Positions 49,205 to 60,341 of a DNA stretch of 64,000 nt are shown here, in pieces. The notes below the pieces were generated by a model. The model worked only from the letters and a program-made list of their open reading frames with translations, did no database searches and was not told the DNA's origin. A program made the position numbers and the translations under genes. This DNA is from Larix kaempferi. Taxonomy: Eukaryota > Streptophyta > Pinopsida > Pinales > Pinaceae. The stretch is from contig BSBM01000597.1 in the NCBI GenBank assembly GCA_027924585.1, positions 765,501-829,500 on the forward strand, read 5' to 3'. Positions within the stretch are counted from its first letter, which is position 1, and the number at the start of each line of letters is the position of its first letter.

Positions 49205-49372
49205 TCACAACCGGACTTCACAAGTCATGCTCAACTCTACCCAACCTCAGTTGGAGCTATTCAATGCACTTGCAGGCTCAATACCATTGACGTTATCCTT
49301 CAACTCTCAGGATTCTATCGCTCGGATATATCTATCCTTCGGCTCTCAGGATTCTACTACTTTGATATAGCC

Positions 49373-50241
49373 CTGCACGAGTCTGTGTTGGAGGGCTTCT
49401 GCACATTTAACAAAGCTAATGGTATGAGTCCATGGGAATATCTGGGCTACAATCCTCAAGCCAATAGGATTTTCAATGAGGCCATGGCCAGCAACAGCAG
49501 TGCTGTCATGGCTTCCGTGGCGAAGATGTATGAAGATGGGTTTAAGAGTATAAACATGCTGGTAGACGTTGGAGGGGGTATGGGCTCTTCCTTGTCCATG
49601 ATTGTTAAGGAACATCCACATATTCGTGGCATTAATCTGGATGTCCCTCATGTCATCGCAGTTGCACCTCCCATAACTGGTAAGGTTTGTAACGTTGATT
49701 AGTCCATCAATCTAAATTTGTTGATTTGTAACACGATAGCATGATTTATATAAGTAAGTGTTTCAGGAGTGGAGCATATGGAGGGAAATATGTTTGAGAA
49801 AATACCTTCTACCGATTCAGTTATGATGAAGGTGACGAAATCATTATTGGTTTAATTGCATTTGCATAACAAATTTAATTATTATTCCGACATCTTGAGG
49901 GCTATAAGTGTTTAATTTAATTATTGTGATTGCAGTGGATAATGCATGACTGGGAAGATGAAGAGTGTGTGAAGTTGCTGAGAAGATGCTATGAGGCAAT
50001 GCTAGCGAAGGGGAAGGTGTTAATTGTGGACGTAGTTGTTGAAGAACGCAAAGAAGAAGGTGAAAGTCTATCACGGCAATTGGGTTTGTTATTTGATGTA
50101 GCGATGATGGTTTATACAATGGGTGGGAAGGAGAGAACAGAGGAAGAATTCAAAGGACTGTTCCACAAGGCAGGTTTCAACAGCTACAACATCATCAAGT
50201 TGCCTTTCCTTCAATCGCTCATAGTGTTATCCAAATCTTAG
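49373..50241 (+). pseudogene. O-methyltransferase copy 2, 5'-truncated
   Basis: Matches the OMT at 2479-3842 from codon 166 onward (LHESVLEGF). Exon pieces are 49373-49679, 49767-49831 and 49936-50241. Both introns and all splice signals are retained, and the frame is open to TAG. SAM motif LVDVGGGMG, the WIMHDW histidine, VDVV aspartate and GGKERT glutamate are present, and so is the EGNMF asparagine. The first 165 residues, including the dimerisation domain and promoter, are replaced by the leader of an antisense gypsy element, so no working enzyme is expected. Upstream codons happen to be open back to 49028 in the same frame. Intron retention shows a DNA-level duplication. Confidence 0.9.
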
Positions 50242-50344
50242 ATTTTAGTGCGGTTAATGTTATTATATATAAAATAAGATGAGGTGATCAGATTGCTACC
50301 TTGCAATAAAGTATCTATCTTTAGATGCATAGGCCAACAGCATG

Positions 50345-50564
50345 TCTTATATGACATAACATTTAAAAGAAACTATAATATTTTTTATTATAAAATATAT
50401 GTTAAATTTATTGGAGTTATTTTTATTAATATAAAAAGTTTAAGTTTATGTTATATTTTGATAAACTTCACTGTAAACATGAATGTTTATTTTGTTTGAG
50501 TTTCAACCACCAAATTTTTTCTATATAATGACAAATTTTGACAAATTTATTACATGAATGACAT

Positions 50565-50627
<63 letters not shown>

Positions 50628-51360
50628 TAAGTGTTCGTTGAAAATGTCAAAATACTAACCCTTGTTGAAAAAATGAAGGATAATCTTCCATTAAATTAAA
50701 TGTTTCTCACAATTCAAAGATATTGGGATTATAAGATGATAATATTAAAAGAATGGGTTAAAGACTACAAGACAACATTGAGTAGTAAAGATATAGCATG
50801 TTCTTCAATGATGATAATATAGCAAAGTATTTAGAAAGTCTATTGTTAACTATTGATTTCAATTGATAACTAAAGACTTTGACATTAAGGTAGTAAAAAT
50901 GAAGAAGAATTTTGTTAAATTTGAATTTGAGGATGTAAAGAAAAAATCATAGAAATATAATAGGAAATGGATAACTTATCTCATCATAGATAATGTTGAA
51001 CATAATGTCATTATAGTTTAAAACATGGGGTGGATGAGACTGGTGTTAAAGATGAGCCTAAAAATTCAATTGATCATCTCTGATTTACATAGGGAAATTT
51101 AGACCAGCTTTAGAAATGGACTAGCAATTAGTGTTTCTCATAAAGTTTTCACCTAATAATAGTAGTTATATATGTCATTTTCAATGATGAAGGAAGGGTT
51201 AAACACAAAATTCTCATTCCAATAAATAATTGTAAGTCGTAGAGTCATGCATTCCTCTTCATTCCTATATTTTTCCCTTGGGAGCAATAATTAACAATTG
51301 AATTCCCCCATACTTTTTGAACTAGATATTTTTATTTTATTTTTGGTCCATAGGAACCCA
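50345..51360 (+). repeat. AT-rich flanking repeat block, copy C
   Basis: Follows OMT copy 2 at about the same place as block A follows OMT copy 1, but about 390 bp of copy A (3950-4338) is absent. It contains the SINE empty site at 51114-51131 and the AAACATGGGGTGGATGAGAC segment near 51022. It ends around 51360. Confidence 0.8.
50568..50623. repeat. (TA)n microsatellite
   Basis: An uninterrupted alternating tract of 56 bp, at about the same relative place as the AT tract in block B. Confidence 0.95.
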
Positions 51361-52173
51361 CGAGGGCTTCACTAGAAGGCAATATAATATCATATTCATT
51401 CATATTGCAGTATTAAATATTCATGAAAACCTAAAAATTGTATTGCTTATATATTAAGGGGCAAAGGGTTTTCTAATTTAATGTAACAATACAAAAATAC
51501 TTTGGGGTCTTTTTTATATGGGAGGGATGACAAATATCCGCCAAATCGAAATGGTGGGATCATGGCCGGATGAGAAATCGGGTTGAGGCAAGGCTTAGGA
51601 TTACCAATACGTAGGGAAATCACGTCTTGAGGCATGCTTGAGGCTAGGGGTTGCGTGGTGAAGTGGGTTTCCAGTCAATCATAGTCGAGAGACAGTGGTC
51701 ATTGACAACCAATTGTTACCAATATCACTCAGCCAATTGTTACCAATAGCCTTGGGAAGCTCTAAGCCTCCAGGGCCTATTATAGGCCCTCGATAGGCCT
51801 TGGGGGCTTGAATACCCAACCACTCGTGCCTATTACAGGCCTTGGGAGGTTTAGTCGGCCTCCTAGAGCTTGTTACAGGCCCTGGGGGCTTGGATACCTA
51901 TCCCACAATAGGCTTAGTCAGTGATTGGGGAATTGCAACATGCAATCTAAATGTTGTACTATGTGCATTGGCTCTAGTGACATACATGAAGTGATCTCCT
52001 ATCTCTTCATTAGACCATTAGATGTTGCAAATCATAATGATATGTGGTTGAGTAACTGCATTGTGGGTGAAGTAATGGGCATCCACAATATACATCAAAA
52101 GAAGCAAGGTGCATTGTAGAATGCATGTGGGGTCATAAGAGGGGTATCATATCAATATAGTAGGTAGAAATAT
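51361..52173. other. Spacer with a short GC-richer repetitive stretch
   Basis: 51735-51910 repeats variants of CCTATTACAGGCCTTGGGGGCTT. The frame at 51925-52119 has no recognisable motif. Confidence 0.5.
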
Positions 52174-52855
52174 AAAGGAGATCTTTCGAGACAAAAACAA
52201 AGTATACTATTATAAGTGGCATTGTATTTTCTTGGTTAGAGTGGATACTAGAAAATGAATACATAAATATTAAAATCCACAAGGGCTATCCCCATCTATG
52301 TTTAAAAAAACTTGGAATACAACAATACAATGAATTTTATAATATAATTAGTTTTCAATTCAAACATGCTTATATAAATACAATCATAAAACATGGAAAT
52401 CGAATTCACATGTGAAATAGGTAGAGCCATCGAAGAGAAAGGCCTATAAACAACCAATATTGGAAGTCATTGACATTGCCATATCCATTTATGATTTGGC
52501 ACGTCCCTACTACATGAAATGCTTTCACCACCAACTCACAACACATATTCGCTATGCATTTGTGGGCTTTATGGAGATTGAAATTTGAAAATTTGAGACC
52601 ATTCTACCATTGTTTTCTTTACCACAATAAGGTTCTTAGTTGGAGTTAGTTGATTGAACTTGGCATGTTCATGTATGTATGTATATAATTATTTAGACCA
52701 TTCTAAAATTGAGATAATTGAATTGATAACCTGTATTAAATGATTAATTAAAAGATTAAAGAAATTTTTAATTTATTTTTTTATTAAGTATAATATTTGT
52801 GACAATCCTAAATGAAACTTTGATTCTATTACCATCCTAAATAATAGTACAGGTG
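52174..52855 (-). repeat. Right arm of the long inverted repeat
   Basis: Reverse complement of 1-674. For example, the stretch around 52430-52500 mirrors 355-430. The arm may extend beyond 52855, since its partner is cut by the window edge. Confidence 0.85.
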
Positions 52856-53127
52856 GGAAGGAAAATATGGACCATTTTGTTGAATACGAATTGGGATTGA
52901 TGTATATGGAATAATAGTTGTCATTTTGCAATTTTGAAAGACATTTAGAGGACGAGATTTCACAATTTCATTCCATGAAAGAGAAATACTAAACTCTGAG
53001 TCTCTGACTTTATCACCATCCGGAATGATAGTAGAAGTAGGAAGGAAAATATGGATCACTTCTTGAATATGGAGATGGATTGATGTATATGCAGGAATAA
53101 TACTTGTCATTTCATAATTGTGTAAGA
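52826..53127. repeat. Diverged tandem duplication, period 184 bp
   Basis: ACCATCCTAAATAATAGTAC at 52831 and ACCATCCGGAATGATAGTAG at 53015 start matching segments. Both continue with GGAAGGAAAATATGGA, TTGATGTATATG and ATAATA-TTGTCATTT. The first unit overlaps the end of the inverted repeat arm. Confidence 0.75.
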
Positions 53128-53408
53128 TGGGTAGGAGGATGCATGTACCTATCTTAGTGAGAAGAAATAAATATCCAGGCATCAAACCATCATGTCACAG
53201 GATTATGTTCACATGTTATGATACCACTTTTGAAGTGGGTGGCAGACGAATAATATGGGATGTTTCATCGATATGTTGTTTCCAACACCATAAAAAGGAT
53301 TTTTTACAGACTTCACGACTTTCGTGACTATCATGCCCACGCAGTCTCTCAAACTTTCCACAATGCCAATTCAATCGGTTATGTCAGAAGGAAAGTGAAT
53401 GAAAAGCT
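53128..53408. other. Spacer
   Basis: No supported gene; short plus-strand frames only. Confidence 0.4.
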
Positions 53409-53744
53409 CCCACATTTACTCCACAAACCAATGGACCTATAATTCTCCCATCAAACGTGAGCTCTTTAACCCTGCAGCGCATGATCACTTGGAATTCGCT
53501 TAATATCCAAAAGGAAAGATCCCACATTTACTCCACAAACCAATGGACCTATAATTATCCCATCAAAGACGAGCTCTTTAAGCTTGCAGCGCATGATCAC
53601 TTGGACTTTGCTTAATATCCAAAAGGAAAGCTCTCGTATTTACTCCACAAACCAATGGACCTATAATTCTCCCATCAAATGCGAGCTCTTTAAGCCTGCA
53701 GCGCATGATCTCTTGGACTTCACTTAGTATCCAAAAGGAAAAGC
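53409..53744 (-). repeat. 112-bp tandem repeat, three units
   Basis: Units start at 53409, 53521 and 53633. Each carries TTTACTCCACAAACCAATGG, CCATCAAA...GAGCTCTTTAA and GCAGCGCATGATC, ending ATATCCAAAAGGAAA. The period is not a multiple of three. On the minus strand the last unit is open (GRIIGPLVCGVN), but the family is unknown. Confidence 0.92.
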
Positions 53745-54055
53745 ATGAAAATTCAAAGAGAATACAATAAATATGAAAATTGTAAATCAAGTTGAAATTA
53801 CTCCTTGCTAGACACCTATATCAAGACCACCCTGCACGAATGCCACGCGAGCACCCGCATGAAGTCAAACAAATTTGTGTAACATATATTTAGCTATTCA
53901 CCTAGCTTGTAGGTAATTTTCACAAGCTCACTTTAGTTATTATAAAAACATAGCTTGTAGAATTATTGCAATTACTTTCTGCATTGTTGTTAATATATTC
54001 TAATTATATATAACTAAACTCTAGTAACAACTAATAAATTATTGAAAGAGAAGCC
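53745..54055. other. AT-rich spacer
   Basis: Nothing recognisable. Confidence 0.4.
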
Positions 54056-54241
54056 AAGATGTGTCTTAGAGAATAAAAAAGTACAACTTGATGAAATGAT
54101 GAGTCAATTGAGGCAATGAACAAGCTAGGGTTCGAGTTAGGGTTTTACAAGATGTGTCTTACAGAATAAAAAAGTACAACTTGATGAAATGATGAGTCAA
54201 TTGAGGCAACAGATAAGCTAGGGTTCGAGTTAGGGTTTTAC
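54056..54241. repeat. 93-bp tandem duplication
   Basis: AAGATGTGTCTTAGAG at 54056 and AAGATGTGTCTTACAG at 54149 start two nearly identical units, each ending CTAGGGTTCGAGTTAGGG and TTTTAC. Confidence 0.92.
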
Positions 54242-57200
54242 GAAGTCTAGGAGTGGGAGGTTCTTAAGTGTGAGAGAGGTTTGCAAAGGTCTGTAAGAGT
54301 CAATGGTGGTAGCGCAATACATCCCTCTTTAAAAGATGCCACGCATACACCCACATGAAGCCTACCCTGCATGAAGGCCATACGACAGTCATCCACGAGC
54401 CCTAAAATGAAGACAAGGCTACATAAAAGATGTCAACCTTCCCCTTCACATTCATTTTCACTTCATTTTTTTTTCTTCTGTGGTCTGGTCCAAGGGTTCA
54501 ACATTTAGGGTTTTTGCCACATTTTGAGCTGGACTAGTGAATGCTTGGTACGACAGTGGGCTTATAGGAACACGACGTAGGCACTTGCAGTGTATACGTG
54601 ACCCGCTTGAGCTTGTGTAGACTAGAGAGATGAAGTTCTGCTTGGACTATGATGGCTGCAAGAGGAAAGTAAAGAAATCTTCATTCCAAAGTTCCCCACA
54701 TTGCACAGATTAAGGATCTTCTGAGTAGAAAGATTTTTTTTGTCAATTCTACTATTGAAATTGCATGCAAAAAATATTTCTTTGTTCGTCCGACCTTAAT
54801 TTTAGAGTCAATTTCAATATTTGGTGTTAAATTCAACCTTGAATGGATGTTAATTGCACTTGTTCTTTTAAGCTTTAATTTCTGTAAAATTAGGTAGCTT
54901 GCAGCTGGTAGGATACGTCTTCAAAGAGAATCTATCGTGAAATAGCACATCTTTACTGTGTTAGAGCTTTGTATGTTGAGCAGGTGACCAGAATATTGTT
55001 TAGTGATCAGTAGAGGGAAATGATGGAGATGGAGATTATGCGGTGAAGCTTGAGTAGTTATACCTATGTATTTATATCGAAAGCTCATAGTTATGCATGG
55101 AGTGAAGATGAATAATCATAACTGAAAGTTGAAAGTTAGTGCACTCAGACTTAGTAAAGTTAGTGCACTTAAACTTAGACACCAGACTTAGTAAAGTTAG
55201 TGCACTTAAACTTATCAAAGAATTAATAATAACAAAAACTATGGCACCTTAATCTTAATAATGAAAAAATACAATTTCACTGTACCAAAGAGAAAATACA
55301 AATTTTGCAGTGTATCAAAGAGAAAATACAATTGTACCAAAATGACAGGAAAAATGAGATAAACACAAGGCCCCCAATATGGTTGAATATCTATCTAGAT
55401 CACATACTTATTTCTTGTCTTATGCTAATCATCACATGCAATTGTTTATAATTGTTATTTCTTGTGATGAGTTTATTAGCAATTGTTTAATCATCACATA
55501 CAATTGTTATTTCTTGTCACGAGTTGCATCCAAGAGTTTTTTTTTCTTTTCTTATTATATGAAATTTTTGTGTATCAAATGTCAGCATTGGAAAAGAAGA
55601 CAAAAGTCATTTAATGCCTTTGCTAAGAAACAATCTCAAAATCCATTACAAAGAATTAGATGTGATAGTGGAGATAGTTACACTTTGAAAACTACTATGA
55701 AATAATGGAATTCGATGCTATAAGATGGTCCGCATGGCGATGGTTCCTCATGGAGCGATAAGGCGACAAATTCCTCATGCATTGCAGGGAAATGGAAGAC
55801 AATTATAAGGTCTAATAAACGATTAGCAAACCATGATTACACCTCGTAGAAATATATGTGATTTACGTATGGCATAAAAGCATCATTATAGCTACTATAT
55901 CCATAAACATAGTAAATCATAAACATAGACCAAGACAAATTTCCATGTGAAATAAGTACGTTTCAATTGATGCTAAAAAAAAAGGTTTCACGACCAAATG
56001 ACAATGTTATTCATAGGATGTAATTCACCGCAACAAGTTGCAATCTCTAGGGCCATGCAATTCACCACGACAAGTTGCAATCATGTCGTGCATTCATAGG
56101 ACGTGGAAGCTCATGCACAAGCTTCCACTGTGGTCTTTGATGAGATTTTGTAAGGAGGCCCAATGCTTGCTTCACTAGCTGACTAAATCGTATGGATGCA
56201 GCCAGGAAAATAGCAAGCATGCAAAGCCATGAAAAGGACATAGAAGACATCAATAAGGACTGAAAGTGTTTGCTCAAGCTGAGTAATAGAAAGGCCATGG
56301 ATATGAATGGATGGATGTAGGAAAGAAAGTAGAGATCAACTGCTTTCAATGGGAACGAAAGCGGCCACGCTGTAGCAACACTTTACACTCACCTTGTTTT
56401 ATTCTGTGAGTTGCTAGTTCGTTCTCTTTTTCTTGGTGAGGCCCATGATTATAACACTAACAAAATATTGCCAAAATGCCTTTGTCTTGTGCATGAAATC
56501 TTTGTCTACATCAGTCTACATCTTTGGATAGATCCGAAGATGCTTCGTTTCCTGTTCTATCTTTCTCTAACCTTCTAACGTCTATTTACCTGTCAGAAAA
56601 TGGTCTCGACGGTACCACTTCCAGGTTTCCAGTTGATCTCATCCTTGGCATCTAGAACTCGACGTCGTGGTTAATTCTACAAACGAGGTAAAAACTGTGG
56701 AAATAATCATTCTGTTTGTGTTTGCTGGTGTAATATTTTTTTCTTTTGCTTATCGAAATTTAATTTTTTGGCGATCTCAATTGAGATGAGAGGCTAAGAT
56801 TGCACTACAATTTAGTTGAATTCGGCCTGATTTTTGCTTGCTTTCTTATCATTTTACATATTTTCCTATTCATCTAGCTATAATATCAATTTCCATAAAG
56901 GCTCTAAAGTAATTAGCCAATACTTCATGGCCAGAAATAAAAGCAAGAAAATGGGCAGGGGAAGCACACGTCAGTAAGGGCAAGTGCGACTTTGGTCGCT
57001 GGCCTCCTAAGGAAAAAAATTGGATCATAGACATTTCCGTTTATTGTTTTTCATACTTCTATTACAATGAAATGGGTAGGAGTGGGTTATACGAAACTCT
57101 TTTGCATAGTCTTCAAGTTTTCTTCTATGATATACATTAAAGTGTGCAAGTTATTTGCTTGTCCACAGGTGTACTGAGAGTTGGTAAAGGCACTCTGGTC

Positions 57201-57686
57201 TATTGAATTATTGATACTTTCATTGCTTTAAGCGTTATTATATTACATCAATGCATACAAAATCTTTAAAATCCTGTGAAAGGAGAAGCCAACTGCTTTG
57301 GGTACTAGGCAAGGAGTTTACGGCCAAAATTGTCTTTTAGGGTTATTTTCGCTGTCAAATGCACTTCGCCATTAAAGATGAGTAAACTGCAAAGTACTTC
57401 ATTAATAAATGAAATCACTTCATTATTATAATTAAGTACTTCATCATGACAATGACATGATGACATGATGACACTATACGTGTCAGGTTTATATTTTTGC
57501 TTTTGCTTTTTTGCTTTTTATTATTTTTATAATTTTATAATTATTTTGCACACCAGGGAAAAATAGTCACATATTTGTAATGCAGCAATCAAAAAATTAG
57601 ATTATCTAATTTACACAAATTTTAAAAATATTTTAATTTACAAAAAAAACATTTTAATACCAAATTTTTTAATTATCTCATCTTAT
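54242..57686. other. Gene-poor region
   Basis: A short duplication (CAGACTTAGTAAAGTTAGTG) occurs at 55147 and 55187. 55560-55700 has a plus-strand frame, FNAFAKKQSQNPLQRIRCDS, faintly like a copia integrase core; it is too weak to call. A minus-strand 95-codon frame at 56349-56062 begins with a hydrophobic stretch but matches nothing I know. 57400-57690 is AT-rich. Confidence 0.45.
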
Positions 57687-57930
57687 GGTATGAGTCCGTG
57701 GGAATATCTGGGCCACAATCCTCAAGCCAACAGGATTTTCAATGAGGCCATGGCTAGCGATAGTAGCGTTGTCATGGCTTCTGTGGTGAAGATGTATGAA
57801 GATGGGTTTAAGAGTATAAACATGCTGGTAGATGTTGGAGGAGGTATGGGCTCTTCCTTGTCCGCGATTGTTAAGGAACATCCACACATTCGTGGCATTA
57901 ATCTGGATCTCCCTCATGTCATCGCAGCTA
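57687..57930 (+). pseudogene. O-methyltransferase copy 3, internal exon 1 fragment
   Basis: Corresponds to codons 182-262 of the OMT at 2479 (YGMSPWEYLG to HVIAA). It includes SAM motif LVDVGGGMG and INLDLPHV, where the other copies have DVP. The fragment is open but lacks everything before and after. The left end follows A- and T-rich sequence; the right end enters an antisense gypsy RNase H through the shared hexamer GCAGCT. It cannot encode an enzyme. Confidence 0.9.
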
Positions 57931-59272
57931 CCAACTCAAGATCATACGTTGCATAATTCTTTTCATGTATTTTTAACTTCCTTGACTCAAAAGCAATTGC
58001 ATGACCTTCTTGACTTAAGACCCCTCCAAGTCCATCGTTGTATGCATCCGTGCATACGATGAAATCCTTATTGGGATCTGCAATTTTTAAATGGGTCATG
58101 TAGTTAATAACTCTTTTAATTTATTAAAACTTTCTTGACACTTTTGATCCCAGATGAATTTCTTCCCTTTCTTCTGCAAAGAAGTGATGGGGTTAGCAAT
58201 TCTAGAGAGCCCTTCAATAAAATTTCTATAATAACTCGTTATTCCCATGAATGACTATACATCAGTTACGTCTTTAGGGACAGGCCATTCATTAATTGCT
58301 TCTATTTTATCAGGATCAACAGAAATACCATCTTTAGAAATTATATGACCCAAATACTGAATTTTATCTTTATAAAAATCACACTTACTGAACTTAGCGT
58401 AAAGTTGATGTTCTCTAAGTACTTGTAAAATGATTTTTAAATGTTCGTCATGCTCTTCTTTAGTTTTTGAGTAAATCAGAATATCATCAATGAATACCAC
58501 TACGAACTTATCCAAATATTTATGCGAACGTTGTTCATTAAACACATGAACATTGTCGGTGTGTTGGTTAGCCCAAAAGGCATAACTACGAACTCATAGT
58601 GTCCATAACGTATTCTAAATGCAGTTTTGAATATGTCCTCGTCTTTTATCCAGACTTGATGATAACCCGACCTTAGATCAATCTTAGTGAATATCTTTGC
58701 TCCGCGTACTTGATCAAATAGATCATCTATGCGGGGTAAGGGATATCGGTTCTTAGTTGTCATTTTATTAAGCTGACGGTAATCAATGCACAAACGCATG
58801 GTACCATCCTTCTTTTTAACAAAAATTACTGGTGCTCCCCAAGAAGACACACTGGGCCTTATGTAGTTTTTATCTATTAATTCTTTCAGCTGAGATTTTA
58901 ACTCATTTAACTCTAGAATATTCATCCTATAGGGAGACTTCAAGTTTGGTACTGCATCGGGTACTAACTCAATGGTGAAATCAAGTTCCCTTTTCGGAGG
59001 TAATCTTGGAATTTCTCCCGGAAATACGTCAGAAAAGTCCCTAAGGATGGGAATATCCTCTAATTCTAAGTTTTCTTCTTTAGTTATGCACTCATCATTA
59101 AAATAACATTATTAGCAAACATTTTACAGCCTTTTCTGGTAGCTCTCTTTACTTGTAAAGCAGAGATTTGCCTTACTGAAATCTTCCTATGAATTCCTTT
59201 TACTGTTTCTGTAATACCTTCATTATTTACAGCCTTTTCCAGTTGTTCCTTCTCTTTTTCTGTTTTGATCAA
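57931..59272 (-). pseudogene. Gypsy RT-RNase H with remnant of protease
   Basis: RT 58943-58255 has [55 protein letters not shown] and, after a frameshift, [20 protein letters not shown]. RNase H begins TDAYNDGLGGVLSQEGHAI and breaks off at TYDLELVA. Upstream, 59272-59084 has VKGIHRKISVRQISALQVKR, the same stretch found at the end of the first element's protease region. Confidence 0.85.
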
Positions 59273-59279
59273 AACAAAA

Positions 59280-60197
59280 ATTTGCCTTCCTCACGGCCTC
59301 TTCCAAAGTGGAAGGATTATCATACTCAATACGGTCTTTTATATTAAAAAGTAGACAACTGGGAAACCTTTACACTTTAGGGTTTTCCTCGACCATGTAG
59401 GGCACGTACCTCAGCAAGCTAAGGAACTTGCTGCATAGTTCTTTCATGTTCATTGTACCCAACTTTAAATCGTAAAACTCCTTTGACTTGTCTTTAAAAT
59501 ATTGTTCCGACAAAAAATTCTTTTTAAACAATCTTTTAAACATAGTCCAAGTTACTTCTTTTTCTTTTATACTCTTGATCCTTTTAAGATCCTTCCACCA
59601 GATATCTGCCTTCCCGATCAAATTGTAAATAGCCATCTTGTCTTTCAGTTGAGAATAGTAGTCGTAAATATTAAAGTACTTCTTCATTCCAGACAGCCAA
59701 ACTTCTGTTGTCTCACCTTTCTCACTTTCTCCATTAAAGGTGGGTGGCTTAATCTTTTTAAATTCCCCAGTAATCTATTCATGATGTTTATGTTTTCTCT
59801 TTTTAGAGCAGCATTCACTGTTACTGCTGTCATAATTTAAGTCATTATCACTTGAATCAAATTTAGAGGATGAGTAACTATTCCTTTTATCATTTCTTGT
59901 TTTCTTATGCTTATGTTGGTGGGACATTGTTTCAGAATCAACCTTCATTTCTGATTTTCTGCCTCTTTCATCACTATGACAATTTCCTTTTAAATTCTGT
60001 TGTAACTCTTCCTGTACCTTAAGGATCCATTCATTTTCTTCTTTAACAGCTTTGAACTCAAATTTTAAATCCTGTACAGTACATAAAATTTCAAAAGACT
60101 AGTTATTTAATTCAACATAGATTCCTTCAGAATTATTATGATTAATACGTTCATTACGAGGAGATCTATCCTCTACTGATTCCTTTGGTATTTCCAT
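59280..60197 (-). pseudogene. Gypsy gag, lacking the CCHC knuckle
   Basis: Starts MEIPKESVEDRSPRNER at 60197, with several stops. It continues with FKKIKPPTFNGESEKGETTE, KKYFNIYDYYSQLKDKMAIY, KADIWWKDLKRIKS and FYDLKLGTMNMKEL (59687-59370), then YDNPSTLEEAVRKANFC. The chain then jumps directly into the end of the protease region, so the knuckle and protease core are deleted. Confidence 0.82.
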
Positions 60198-60329
60198 ACC
60201 TGCAATTAAACGTCAATCTGTTCTGTGCAAAAATTAAATTAAATTGCGAAAGTTAGTAACATAAACTTTCTGATTTGTTTTCTGTTTGCGCGCATGAGAC
60301 TAAATCAGGCCTAGAGTTTGAACTTGCAC

Positions 60330-60341
60330 TCTGATACCACA
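60330..60341 (-). promoter_or_regulatory. Gypsy primer-binding site
   Basis: TGGTATCAGAGT on the minus strand lies two bases from the LTR end TGTTACA, arranged as in the first long-LTR element. Confidence 0.75.

Larger units (their letters stand above)
46470..49371 (-). mobile_element. Truncated Ty3/gypsy element (gag to RT)
   Basis: A minus-strand gypsy element from a lineage different from the long-LTR ones. Gag, protease and RT are present. RNase H, integrase and both LTRs are missing. The left break is near 46470, just after the RT connection segment; the right break is at the OMT fragment starting near 49373. The 5' leader contains a short duplication, CTCTCAGGATTCTA, at about 49306 and 49343. 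Confidence 0.85.

Noticed and set aside
54130-54241. Telomere-like TTAGGG stretches
   Set aside because: Only isolated TTAGGG matches inside a 93-bp duplication; no array of TTTAGGG.
55379-55705. Possible copia integrase core
   Set aside because: Only a faint resemblance around FNAFAKKQSQNPLQRIRCDS; no second catalytic residue or flanking copia sequence.
56062-56349. Minus-strand 95-codon frame with a hydrophobic start, possibly a membrane or secreted protein
   Set aside because: No family motif, no promoter, and a single random frame of this length is expected in this much sequence.
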